A DNA stretch of 37,481 nt, taken from positions 1-37,481 of the forward strand of contig CAJKQE010000013.1 of NCBI GenBank assembly GCA_905201915.1, in the 5' to 3' direction. Of the stretch, positions 1-7,264 are shown piece by piece. The translations under genes and the position numbers were made by a program. Under the pieces are notes generated by a model. The model searched no databases. It saw only the letters and a program-made list of their open reading frames with translations, and was not told where the DNA came from. Source of the stretch: an uncultured Lachnospiraceae bacterium (GTDB lineage Bacteria > Bacillota > Clostridia > Lachnospirales > Lachnospiraceae). The first letter of the stretch is position 1. Every line of letters starts with the position of its first letter.

Positions 1-42
1 TTGCCAAGGTCGAGGCCGCGGGTTCGAGTCCCGTCTCGCGCT
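1..42 (+). tRNA. tRNA-Gly(GCC), 3' part, cut by the window edge
   Basis: The window opens inside the anticodon loop (TT-GCC-AA), so the anticodon reads GCC, for glycine. The T arm follows at 18-34 with loop TTCGAGT, then the 3' acceptor strand at 35-41 and discriminator T at 42. No CCA is encoded. The D arm and 5' acceptor strand lie outside the window. Confidence 0.9.
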
Positions 43-53
43 TTTATTTTTTT

Positions 54-82
54 GAAGCTTGTAAAATCAAGCTTCTTTTTTT
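54..82 (+). terminator. Intrinsic terminator after tRNA-Gly
   Basis: A perfect 8-bp stem (GAAGCTTG at 54-61 with CAAGCTTC at 68-75) has a 6-nt loop and is followed by seven T residues at 76-82. The T tract fits only plus-strand transcription, so it ends the tRNA transcript. Confidence 0.9.
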
Positions 83-189
83 ATTTCACAAAGTTCTTCT
101 TTTCTAAAACAAAAAGAATATTTATACATTTTCAGCCTCCTCTTCGAACACATAAAAAATATATAAATATTCTTCGTATACTGTTTTAT

Positions 190-1485
190 CTATTTTCTCT
201 TTCCGGACATGGTCTGCTCTACAATACTTTTTATTGTCTCTTCATTTAGCTGCCCGCTGGCATATCCAAACACTTCGCCTTCTCGTGTAATCATAAAAGT
301 AGTAGGAAATGCATTCACACCATAAGACATAAATACTTCGCCTGTAGTATCCATAAGTACAGGATAAGTATATCCGTTTTCTTCAAGAAATGCTTTAATT
401 TCCTCTTCGGATTTCTCATTTCCCATATTAGGCGCTGCCACGCCTAAAACAACCAGAGCATTCTCTCCTTCTGTTTCCGCAGACTCATACAATTTTTGAA
501 TATCCGGCATCTCTGCTCTACAAGGTGAGCACCAGGTAGCCCAAAAATTTAAAAACACTGTTTTTCCTTTGTAATCAGACAACTTATGTGTATTCCCATA
601 TTGATCTGTCAAAGTAAAATCGATTGCCGGTGTCAGTCCATTTTCTGTTTCCTGCTTCTCTCCTGTTCCATCTGCCTGTGTATTTTCTCCTTGCTTTTCT
701 TCTGCTGCTTCTGTTTTTTGTTCTTCCTGTTTTTGTTCTTCTGCTATTGTTGGCGCACCGCTGGATAAATATCCTGTCACTGCATTCATCTTTCCTGTAA
801 ACATAAGAATTCCCATAAAAATCATTAAAACTCCGCCTATTTTCGCTGTATATTTTACAACTTTTACATGAGCTTTAAAAAATTCAAGCAACTTTGTAGT
901 AAAGAGTCCTACTGCTAAAAATGGCAATACAAACCCGATAGTATAAACACCGATAAGCAAAAATCCCCACAGTTTTGTGCTCGCAGATGCTGCCATAATC
1001 AAAACACTGGTAAGGGCAGGCCCTACACAAGGTGTCCATGCAAAACTAAAGGTAAATCCCATGATTAACGCTGTAATCGGAGACATAGCAAGGACATTCA
1101 GTTTAAAGGGAAGCCGTCTTTCCTGTCCTAAAATACGACTGGTTCCTAAAATCCCCAACTGATACAAACCAAAAAGCACTACCAATACGCCGCCAATTCT
1201 GGCAAATAAAAGTTGATTACTTTTAAAGAAAGTTCCTAACGCCGATACACCAAGCCCTAACAGGAAAAAGGCAAAGCTAATTCCAATTACAAAACACAGA
1301 GTATTTATCAATACTTTTTGTCTTTTAAAATAAATTTTCCCATCTTCGCCTACTGTCTGTGTTCCTCCCGACAAATAGCTGATATATAAAGGTATCAACG
1401 GTAACACACAAGGTGAGAAAAAACTCAATAATCCCTGTAAAAACACCGTCAGCATCGGAACACTTACGTCCAATGAAAATCCCAT
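190..1485 (-). CDS. CcdA-like membrane protein fused to a TlpA-type thioredoxin
   Basis: 431 residues from the ATG at 1485, chosen because AAAGGAG lies about 7 nt upstream; an ATG 17 codons earlier lacks such a site. Residues 1-240 form a CcdA/DsbD-type six-helix domain with the paired motifs SPCVLPLIPLY (Cys26) and TPCVGPALTS (Cys153), which pass electrons across the membrane. A Glu/Gln-rich linker (about 248-282) leads to a thioredoxin domain (285-431) with active site WCSPC (Cys319, Cys322). The fusion should carry reducing power from cytoplasmic thioredoxin to an extracytoplasmic TlpA-like domain, for repair of surface cysteines or peroxide reduction. No cytochrome c genes are nearby. The family call is secure; the client is unknown. 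Confidence 0.9.
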   Translation of the reverse strand: MGFSLDVSVPMLTVFLQGLLSFFSPCVLPLIPLYISYLSGGTQTVGEDGKIYFKRQKVLINTLCFVIGISFAFFLLGLGVSALGTFFKSNQLLFARIGGVLVVLFGLYQLGILGTSRILGQERRLPFKLNVLAMSPITALIMGFTFSFAWTPCVGPALTSVLIMAASASTKLWGFLLIGVYTIGFVLPFLAVGLFTTKLLEFFKAHVKVVKYTAKIGGVLMIFMGILMFTGKMNAVTGYLSSGAPTIAEEQKQEEQKTEAAEEKQGENTQADGTGEKQETENGLTPAIDFTLTDQYGNTHKLSDYKGKTVFLNFWATWCSPCRAEMPDIQKLYESAETEGENALVVLGVAAPNMGNEKSEEEIKAFLEENGYTYPVLMDTTGEVFMSYGVNAFPTTFMITREGEVFGYASGQLNEETIKSIVEQTMSGKRK

Positions 1486-1552
1486 ATTTTCTACTCCTTT
1501 ATTTTGTTTTTTCTCATTGTATACTAAAATAGTCATGTATGTAAAGAAAAAT

Positions 1553-2146
1553 CTAAGAAATCCTCATAACTTCCGACATCACACATCCACCTTTTGCCCC
1601 TGCCTCCTGAATTTCAAAAAGCTGATGCGCTTCTAAATGTATTCCACCTATGGCATAAACAGGAATATCCACAGATTGACAGACTTCTCTTAAAAACCCT
1701 AATCCTCTAGGGGCTAAATCTGGTTTACAGCCTGTCTCATAAATATGTCCGGCAGTAAGATAGGATGCACCTAGCTTTTCTGCTTTTCTCGCCTCTTCAA
1801 CAGAATGGATGGATGCTCCAATAAAATCAAAACTTTTTTGTTTATAACTCTCGTCTAATTTTTCTAATTGCCATAAAGGCAAATGAATGTTTCTGACTCC
1901 TGCCTTTTCTGCTGCTTTATAAAAAGTATGGTAAATACAAGTCACTCCATATTTTTCGCAGATTTCCTTTACCGCCTTCCCCAATTGTCCATATTCTCTT
2001 TCGCTTAAATCCTTTTCTCGCAAAATCAATGCCTGAGGGTTATAACGGCATACAATTTCTATTTGTTCCAGAAAAGGACGAGTACACAGCTTTCTGTTTG
2101 ATACTGCAATTACATTCCGAAATATATCTTCTCTATACATATACAT
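1553..2146 (-). CDS. tenI: TenI-like protein of the ThiE superfamily (probable thiazole tautomerase)
   Basis: 197 residues, TIM-barrel fold of the thiamin phosphate synthase superfamily. It is the last gene of the thi operon and its start overlaps the end of thiH by 14 bp. Near residues 133-148 it reads GHIYETGCKPDLAPRG, which fits the TenI pattern GHVFxTxCK...RG better than the GPxFxTxTK loop of true ThiE; His134 would be the TenI catalytic histidine. A later IGGI (phosphate-binding) motif is present. TenI aromatises the thiazole phosphate made by ThiG. Automated pipelines often label such proteins thiamine phosphate synthase, so a ThiE role cannot be excluded. If TenI is right, ThiE must be encoded elsewhere. 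Confidence 0.75.
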   Translation of the reverse strand: MYMYREDIFRNVIAVSNRKLCTRPFLEQIEIVCRYNPQALILREKDLSEREYGQLGKAVKEICEKYGVTCIYHTFYKAAEKAGVRNIHLPLWQLEKLDESYKQKSFDFIGASIHSVEEARKAEKLGASYLTAGHIYETGCKPDLAPRGLGFLREVCQSVDIPVYAIGGIHLEAHQLFEIQEAGAKGGCVMSEVMRIS

Positions 2147-3350
2147 AATCCGCCATAACCGGCTGCAGATTTAATTTTTCCAAATCCTCATATACCTGCT
2201 CCACAGAACGAGTATCAGAAATTTCAAACTGCTCATCCCCCTTGTCTTCCATTTCTTCTACATGTTCCCCAATACCTGTACTTACACCGGCAGAAATTTT
2301 ATTGGCAGCAATTTTCATCAAATTATCTCTTACACGTGCACATTCTCTTGTAGATACTGTAATACTTGCAAAAGGCATAAATAAACGATATGCACATACC
2401 ACCTGTAAAAGCTGTTTTTCATGGACATCCATAGGATTTATTTTATCATTATTGATAATAGGGCGCAGTCTTGGACAAGAGAAGGCAATTTCTCCATGAG
2501 GATATTTTTTCTGTAAAAGCCACCCATGTATGCCTGTGGCAAAGGCATCTTTTCGGAAATCATCCAAACCTAAAAGTGCACCAAATCCAACGCCTCTCAT
2601 CCCTCCTTTTAAAGCCCTTTCCTGAGCGTAAAAACGATAAGGAAAAATCCTTTTATGCCCTGCAAGATGAAGTGTTTCATACTTATCAGAGTTATATGTT
2701 TCCTGAAAAACAGTTACATAATCCGCTCCACATTTATGCAGATAAGCGTACTCATCTGAATTTACAGGATAAATTTCAAGACCAATAACACGGAAATATT
2801 TTCTGGCAATTTTACACGCTTCTCCTATGTATTCTACGGTAGATTTACTCCTGCTTTCCCCTGTAAGAATTAAGATTTCCTGTAATCCACTTTTAGCAAT
2901 AGCTGCCATTTCTTGCTCGATTTCCTCTATATTCAACTGTGCTCTTTTTATCTTGTTATGGCAGTTAAATCCGCAGTATATACAATAATTTTCACAGTAA
3001 TTTGCTATATAAAGAGGCGTAAACATAGCTACAGAATTACCAAAATATCTTTCTTTTTCCACCTTTGCACACTGAGCGATTTCTTCCAGCAAAGGCAGTG
3101 CCGCAGGTGACAATAGCGCCGCAAAATCCTCCGGTGTTTTTCTTTCATGAGATAAGGCTCTCTTTACATCTGCTTCCGTATATGCTTCATAATTATAGTT
3201 TTCTACATAATTTAAAACCTTATCCAAAATATCAGAGTCCAACACTTCCATGTCCGGCATATATTTCAGATGGTCAATTCTGTTTTTTTTCTGATGTTCC
3301 TTTATTTCATCATTTAAAATACTCTCATTTATATGATTTTCTGCACTCAT
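2133..3350 (-). CDS. thiH: 2-iminoacetate synthase ThiH (tyrosine lyase, radical SAM)
   Basis: 405 residues, normal family length. The radical-SAM cluster motif CX3CX2C is at Cys119, Cys123 and Cys126 (CENYCIYC). ThiH splits tyrosine with S-adenosylmethionine to give dehydroglycine and p-cresol; dehydroglycine feeds ThiG. It replaces the oxygen-dependent ThiO and marks an anaerobic lifestyle. AGGAG sits just before the ATG at 3350, and the gap to thiG is 10 nt. It is read from the TPP-riboswitch operon, so it should be shut off by thiamin pyrophosphate. p-Cresol is expected as a by-product. Confidence 0.95.
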   Translation of the reverse strand: MSAENHINESILNDEIKEHQKKNRIDHLKYMPDMEVLDSDILDKVLNYVENYNYEAYTEADVKRALSHERKTPEDFAALLSPAALPLLEEIAQCAKVEKERYFGNSVAMFTPLYIANYCENYCIYCGFNCHNKIKRAQLNIEEIEQEMAAIAKSGLQEILILTGESRSKSTVEYIGEACKIARKYFRVIGLEIYPVNSDEYAYLHKCGADYVTVFQETYNSDKYETLHLAGHKRIFPYRFYAQERALKGGMRGVGFGALLGLDDFRKDAFATGIHGWLLQKKYPHGEIAFSCPRLRPIINNDKINPMDVHEKQLLQVVCAYRLFMPFASITVSTRECARVRDNLMKIAANKISAGVSTGIGEHVEEMEDKGDEQFEISDTRSVEQVYEDLEKLNLQPVMADYVYV

Positions 3351-3360
3351 TTTCTTTCTC

Positions 3361-4137
3361 CTAATCTTCTAAATATCCTGTAAGAGGGGAAGATGCACTG
3401 CCGCCTTTTTCTTTTACTCTTCCAAGTCCTGATAAATATGCACTTCTTCCTGCTTCCACTGCATTTTTAAATGCCTCCGCCATAAGAGGAATATCTCCGG
3501 CAGTAGCAATAGCTGTATTTGCCATAATAGCCGCAGCTCCCATCTCCATTGCCTCACACGCCTGAGATGGTCTTCCAATACCTGCATCCACAATAACCGG
3601 CAGTTCAATTTCATCGATCAAAATCTGAATAAACTCTTTCGTGCACAACCCTTTATTTGAACCAATAGGAGCACCAAGGGGCATAACACAGGCAGCACCT
3701 GCATTTACCATATCTCTGGCAGCATTTAGATCAGGATACATATAAGGCATTACAACAAACCCTTCCTTAGCCAATATTTCTGTGGCTTTAGCTGTTTCAT
3801 AATTGTCAGGAAGAAGATATTTACTGTCTCTCATAATCTCAATTTTTACAAATTCACTTTGACAAATCTCCCTGGAAAGACGTGCTATACGAACAGCTTC
3901 TTCTGCATTTCGAGCCCCTGATGTATTTGGTAAAAGTGTTACATTCTTGGGAATATAATCTAAAATATTTGCAAGTCCTCCTTCATTTGCACGGCGAAGT
4001 GCCATTGTAACAATTTCTGCTTTCGCCTGCTCTACTGCAGCCTGAATTAACTCTAAAGAATACTTCCCTGAACCTAAAATAAACCGGGATTGAAATTCAT
4101 GATTTCCTAATTTCCATGTATCTTTTCTTGTTTCCAT
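3361..4137 (-). CDS. thiG: Thiazole synthase ThiG
   Basis: 258 residues from the ATG at 4137. A longer frame starts 7 codons upstream inside thiF; the shorter start is preferred because GAGG lies about 10 nt before it and it begins right after the thiF stop. The N-terminal half carries the FILGSGKY motif typical of ThiG, and the second half has the barrel signatures VIVDAGIGRPSQACEAME and GAAAIMANTAIA. ThiG forms the thiazole phosphate from deoxyxylulose phosphate, dehydroglycine and sulfur from ThiS thiocarboxylate. Length and motifs are intact. Confidence 0.95.
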   Translation of the reverse strand: METRKDTWKLGNHEFQSRFILGSGKYSLELIQAAVEQAKAEIVTMALRRANEGGLANILDYIPKNVTLLPNTSGARNAEEAVRIARLSREICQSEFVKIEIMRDSKYLLPDNYETAKATEILAKEGFVVMPYMYPDLNAARDMVNAGAACVMPLGAPIGSNKGLCTKEFIQILIDEIELPVIVDAGIGRPSQACEAMEMGAAAIMANTAIATAGDIPLMAEAFKNAVEAGRSAYLSGLGRVKEKGGSASSPLTGYLED

Positions 4138-4138
4138 T

Positions 4139-4768
4139 TTATATATCCTCACTTTCAATAATTAACTTTGTAATTAAATTTGCCTGATGAGCTGCACAAA
4201 GAGCCACGCGAGGCGCCATAAGTCCTCTGCCCGGCACAGACTCAGAAGTCCCATCTCCGCAAATATAAAAATTTTTTCCTACTTTGCGAGTCTGTATCTC
4301 ATTACTCTTGCCATATCCTGCCATACCATTTCCTGCCACCAGCACTTTATCAGGAAAATATTCCCGAATTCCATTTACCAACATTGCTTTTTCTTCTGCA
4401 CGATCAAAAGCTTCACAAATATATTCGTCCTTCTCAAACAGCTGAGGAATATCCTCCCCTTTCACTTTTCCACAATCTGTTTGAATGTCCAAATATGGAT
4501 TAATATCCAGCAGAATTTCCTTTAAAGCCTCTGTCTTTTTCATACCAATATGCCTGGTAAAATAGTACTGTCTGTTTAAATTTGTTAAATCAACCTCATC
4601 AAAATCCAGCAGATGTAAATGCCCAACACCAATTCGGGCAAGAGATACTGCTATGTTAGAGCCCAATCCACCAAGCCCTGCTACTGCCACCTTTGCTTTA
4701 TCCAATTTTTTCTGTACAGCGGTTGAATGGCGGTTGCAAAGAGCTTCCCATATCTCCCTTTTTTCCAC
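4139..4768 (-). CDS. thiF: ThiS adenylyltransferase ThiF (short form)
   Basis: 209 residues. The start is GTG at 4768, with GGGGGAGG 8 nt upstream; that site lies in the Gly codons at the end of thiS. The nucleotide-binding loop VAGLGGLGSN is near residues 29-38 and LLDFDEVDLTNLNRQ near 53-67, both hallmarks of the E1-like ThiF/MoeB family. It adenylates the C-terminal glycine of ThiS so that sulfur can be added. It is shorter than E. coli ThiF and lacks the zinc-binding cysteine pairs, as in the short forms common in Clostridia. Confidence 0.9.
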   Translation of the reverse strand: MEKREIWEALCNRHSTAVQKKLDKAKVAVAGLGGLGSNIAVSLARIGVGHLHLLDFDEVDLTNLNRQYYFTRHIGMKKTEALKEILLDINPYLDIQTDCGKVKGEDIPQLFEKDEYICEAFDRAEEKAMLVNGIREYFPDKVLVAGNGMAGYGKSNEIQTRKVGKNFYICGDGTSESVPGRGLMAPRVALCAAHQANLITKLIIESEDI

Positions 4769-4772
4769 TTTA

Positions 4773-4970
4773 TCAACCTCCCCCTACAAAACTCACAACC
4801 TCAAGCTTATCTCCATTATGAAGAATGGTATCCTCATATTGTTGCTTTGGAACAATTTCTCCGTTTAGTTCTGCTGCAATATAATCCAGACAATATTGGC
4901 GTTCCCTTACAAGTTCTGCAAGAGAAATCCCTTCTGAAACCTCCGCTGGTTTTCCATTTAAATAAATCAT
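4773..4970 (-). CDS. thiS: Sulfur carrier protein ThiS
   Basis: 65 residues, the usual size of this ubiquitin-fold carrier. It ends in VSFVGGG, giving the diglycine tail that ThiF adenylates and that carries the thiocarboxylate to ThiG. GGAGG precedes the ATG at 4970. It is the first gene of the operon, and its ribosome site lies just after the attenuator hairpin, so read-through exposes it. Confidence 0.93.
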   Translation of the reverse strand: MIYLNGKPAEVSEGISLAELVRERQYCLDYIAAELNGEIVPKQQYEDTILHNGDKLEVVSFVGGG

Positions 4971-4987
4971 TTTTCCTCCTTTTCCAT

Positions 4988-5041
4988 AAAAAAGAGTTCA
5001 CGAAAAAATACACCCGCGGTGGTGCACCCCTTCATGAACTC
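4988..5041 (-). terminator. Attenuator hairpin of the thi riboswitch
   Basis: On the minus strand GAGTTCA (5041-5035) pairs with TGAACTC (5000-4994), with further pairing inside, and six T residues follow at 4993-4988. It lies between the TPP aptamer and thiS, so it fits the expression platform of a transcription-attenuating riboswitch. Confidence 0.85.
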
Positions 5042-5135
5042 TCATTCACTCTCAACTTCTCCGGTAAACAACATTTTCCTATAAAAAATAGAAAAGGAAA
5101 TCGAAGAACCCGATTTCCTAAATTTACCACTTCTG

Positions 5136-5218
5136 TATCCCTACGTTGGCATTATCCACATCAGGTTTATGGGTCGAAGTTCGCAACTTCCTCTCAGCCT
5201 GTATACAAGCTCCCCTGT
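5136..5218 (-). promoter_or_regulatory. TPP riboswitch aptamer (THI element)
   Basis: Minus strand. The conserved blocks appear in order: GGGGAGC, GGCTGAGAGG, GACCC, ACCTGATGTGGATAATGCCA and GTAGGGA. These are the aptamer core that binds thiamin pyrophosphate. It lies between a consensus promoter and the attenuator hairpin ahead of thiS, so TPP should switch the operon off. The outer P1 boundaries are approximate. Confidence 0.95.
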
Positions 5219-5233
5219 TTTCTTATTGATGTA

Positions 5234-5262
5234 ACTATAAAACTTTTCCAGAAAATTGTCAA
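5234..5262 (-). promoter_or_regulatory. Sigma-A promoter of the thi operon
   Basis: On the minus strand TTGACA (5262-5257), a 17-nt spacer and TATAGT (5239-5234). This is near-consensus, and the riboswitch aptamer starts about 16 nt downstream. Confidence 0.85.
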
Positions 5263-5351
5263 CTAATTTTTCTGTATTGCAAAAATTAAAAATAGAATTC
5301 CTCTGCTTTTTTGAAATTTTGCCGAAATGGCATTGAAATGTTTTTTATTTG

Positions 5352-5382
5352 CCCGCAAAACTTAATTTATAAGATTTGCGGG
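5352..5382. repeat. CCCGCAA hairpin, copy 1 of 3 (gene-end hairpin)
   Basis: CCCGCAAA (5352-5359) pairs with TTTGCGGG (5375-5382), and the stem continues with CTTA/TAAG after one mismatch. It lies 3' of the Rpn gene. The same outer stem recurs at 8600-8632 and 27855-27885. No strong T tract follows on either strand here. Confidence 0.7.
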
Positions 5383-5420
5383 TATATTTGACTTGACTTT
5401 TGAATTGGTATTTTGGGATA

Positions 5421-6275
5421 TTACATTTTAGAAATAAACTCATCCAACGACTGTACTTTTAATGCCATATCCATCCATTTTTTAATCACTTCTATATCCT
5501 CTTGCTCCTGTAAAGCTTCCAGAAGGCTGTCTGGCAATTCTCCGAATTTAGATAAAACCATCTGCATCGCCGTCTTTAATCCCTCTTTTAAGCCCTCTTT
5601 TAAGCCTTCCCTACGTTCATCTTTTAACAACTCTTCTAAAACCATAAACCTCTCCTCCATTTCCCTACTTCCCTTGATATGAATGACAGATTTCTGCACT
5701 TGTCTTACATAATCATCCTGAAAGTCCTTCTGACTTTCTTTTAAGTCTGCATGCATGAATTTCAAAAAAGAAACCAACTCTTTCGGTACATCTTCTGCAT
5801 TTTTCCCACGGGTGTTTAAAAACATGATACACCGCCCATCTTTTAGAGAAGCTTTTTCTGTTTCCTTACAGGCTGTCCAAAAAGTATAGCGATATTTCCC
5901 TTCCCCAAAGGGATCAAAATCGCATAAGAAAATCACATAACTGTCGGGTAATTCTGCATATTCACACCCCTTCAACAAAAGCTCCATATCCATTTGACTT
6001 TGATAATAGCGACTTCTCCGTCCCAAAGCAGGTTGCTTTAATACCTGCATTTCTATATTATAGCGGGTATTATTTTCATCTTTCACATAAACATCTAAGC
6101 GAACACCTTTATACTCCGGATGATAGACAATATTTTTCTCTGTACTGATTTCTACATGGTCGATTTTCATGGAAAGAGCACGTTCTAAAAAGCCTTTGCA
6201 GTTTTCCTCATCTGACATCACTGCCGCAAACATAAAGTTATTTTTGATTGTAAGATTTTTTAATAATGTATTCAT
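5421..6275 (-). CDS. Rpn-family recombination-promoting nuclease / PD-(D/E)XK transposase-like protein
   Basis: 284 residues, start ATG at 6275 with GGAGG upstream. The nuclease core shows RLDVYVKD (Asp61) followed by YNIEMQ (Glu75, Gln77), the D...ExQ pattern of PD-(D/E)XK enzymes in the Rpn / transposase_31 family. These proteins are linked to RecA-independent recombination and some anti-phage roles; the target of this one is unknown. The C-terminal part has a short tandem repeat, GLKEGLKEGLK, encoded by two perfect 12-nt units at 5581-5604, a pattern common in this family and prone to length change. It stands alone, with no transposon ends seen. Family call good, function uncertain. Confidence 0.85.
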   Translation of the reverse strand: MNTLLKNLTIKNNFMFAAVMSDEENCKGFLERALSMKIDHVEISTEKNIVYHPEYKGVRLDVYVKDENNTRYNIEMQVLKQPALGRRSRYYQSQMDMELLLKGCEYAELPDSYVIFLCDFDPFGEGKYRYTFWTACKETEKASLKDGRCIMFLNTRGKNAEDVPKELVSFLKFMHADLKESQKDFQDDYVRQVQKSVIHIKGSREMEERFMVLEELLKDERREGLKEGLKEGLKTAMQMVLSKFGELPDSLLEALQEQEDIEVIKKWMDMALKVQSLDEFISKM

Positions 6276-6366
6276 ATTTTTTCCTCCATTTTACAGAGGA
6301 ATTCTATGAAATATAGTATAGCAAATAAAAAATACCTTTGCCAGACTTCTTGAAAGTTTTCCTACA

Positions 6367-7185
6367 TTATTTCTTCACCTGACAGCTTATCCTACACACA
6401 TAATCTTTTTCTTCCTGAACAGTCAAACTGTCTAACACTCCGTCTTCATAAAAATACTCACTTAATACCAGTTTATGTTCCTTCGCATAATGCAACATTC
6501 GGGAATATGTTTCTCCAATACTTTTCCAGCTTCCTTTATGATAAGCACACAAATAATCCCCTGTTTCTCTGACGGTATATGCTATCTTCTTCGGTCTTGT
6601 ATCCAACATTTGATAAAAAACATGATAATTATCAAAAATACCCTGCTCTATATCTTCTTTTTCCTGACGATAGCCTATGGGATAAGGACTTTTTATCCCA
6701 TGTTCGATGCAATAATCCCATAGCTTGCCAATAGCTTTTGCCCATGCTCTATCATCATTTTTCTCGACACTTCCTTCTATAAAATAGCGCTGAGGTTCTT
6801 GACAAATAGTGATTTCTTCTAAATCTTCTTGTAAATTATGCTGGATTAATTTGCTCTTTTCTGTAATCCAGTTTTTAACTGCTTTTAAATGTCTGATTTT
6901 TTCACTGATTATCTTTTCTTCATGCCGAAAAAGTTCTAAAAACTGTTCCGGTGTACGATTTTGCATATATTCCTGAATTTCTTCCAATGTCATATCCAGC
7001 TCACGCAGCACATAAATCACATCCAAAATATCTAACTGCGCTGCTGAGTAATATCGATAACCATTTTCCTTATTCTTAATCTCAGGAGAAAGCAATCCGA
7101 TTTCATCATAATAAAATAAAGTATGTTTAGACACTCCTGCCAGTTTTGCAAATTCTCCTGTACTGAAATACATTTTTTTATTCAT
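6367..7185 (-). CDS. MerR-family transcriptional regulator with effector-binding-like domain
   Basis: 272 residues. An N-terminal winged helix (about 6-75: FSTGEFAKLAGVSKHTLFYYDEIGLL) is followed by the dimerising coiled coil (about 75-120) and a C-terminal domain of the BmrR/GyrI type that usually binds small hydrophobic drugs. AGAGGTG lies about 7 nt before the ATG at 7185. It is divergent from a MATE pump 80 bp away, and the shared promoter has the stretched spacer typical of MerR targets, so it probably senses a pump substrate and activates the pump. The ligand is unknown. Confidence 0.88.
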   Translation of the reverse strand: MNKKMYFSTGEFAKLAGVSKHTLFYYDEIGLLSPEIKNKENGYRYYSAAQLDILDVIYVLRELDMTLEEIQEYMQNRTPEQFLELFRHEEKIISEKIRHLKAVKNWITEKSKLIQHNLQEDLEEITICQEPQRYFIEGSVEKNDDRAWAKAIGKLWDYCIEHGIKSPYPIGYRQEKEDIEQGIFDNYHVFYQMLDTRPKKIAYTVRETGDYLCAYHKGSWKSIGETYSRMLHYAKEHKLVLSEYFYEDGVLDSLTVQEEKDYVCRISCQVKK

Positions 7186-7198
7186 AACAAAACACCTC

Positions 7199-7229
7199 TT
7201 GACTATCGGGTTACTCTATAGTTTATTAT
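7199..7229 (+). promoter_or_regulatory. MerR-type promoter of the MATE gene (19-bp spacer with dyad)
   Basis: TTGACT (7199-7204) and TATTAT (7224-7229) are separated by 19 bp. An inverted repeat ACTAT (7202-7206) / ATAGT (7218-7222) is centred in the spacer. Over-long spacers with a central dyad are the hallmark of promoters remodelled by MerR proteins, and a merR gene lies next to it. Confidence 0.75.
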
Positions 7230-7264
7230 ATCTTTTGGATAAAATTTTACAAGGAGTTATTTGT

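Noticed and set aside
4727..5266. A 179-codon plus-strand open frame over thiS and the riboswitch
   Set aside because: It is antisense to thiS, the attenuator and the TPP aptamer, shows no family resemblance and has no ribosome site.
5421..6275. Rpn gene as part of a mobile element
   Set aside because: No terminal inverted repeats or target duplications were seen around it; the nearby CCCGCAA hairpin recurs at unrelated gene ends.
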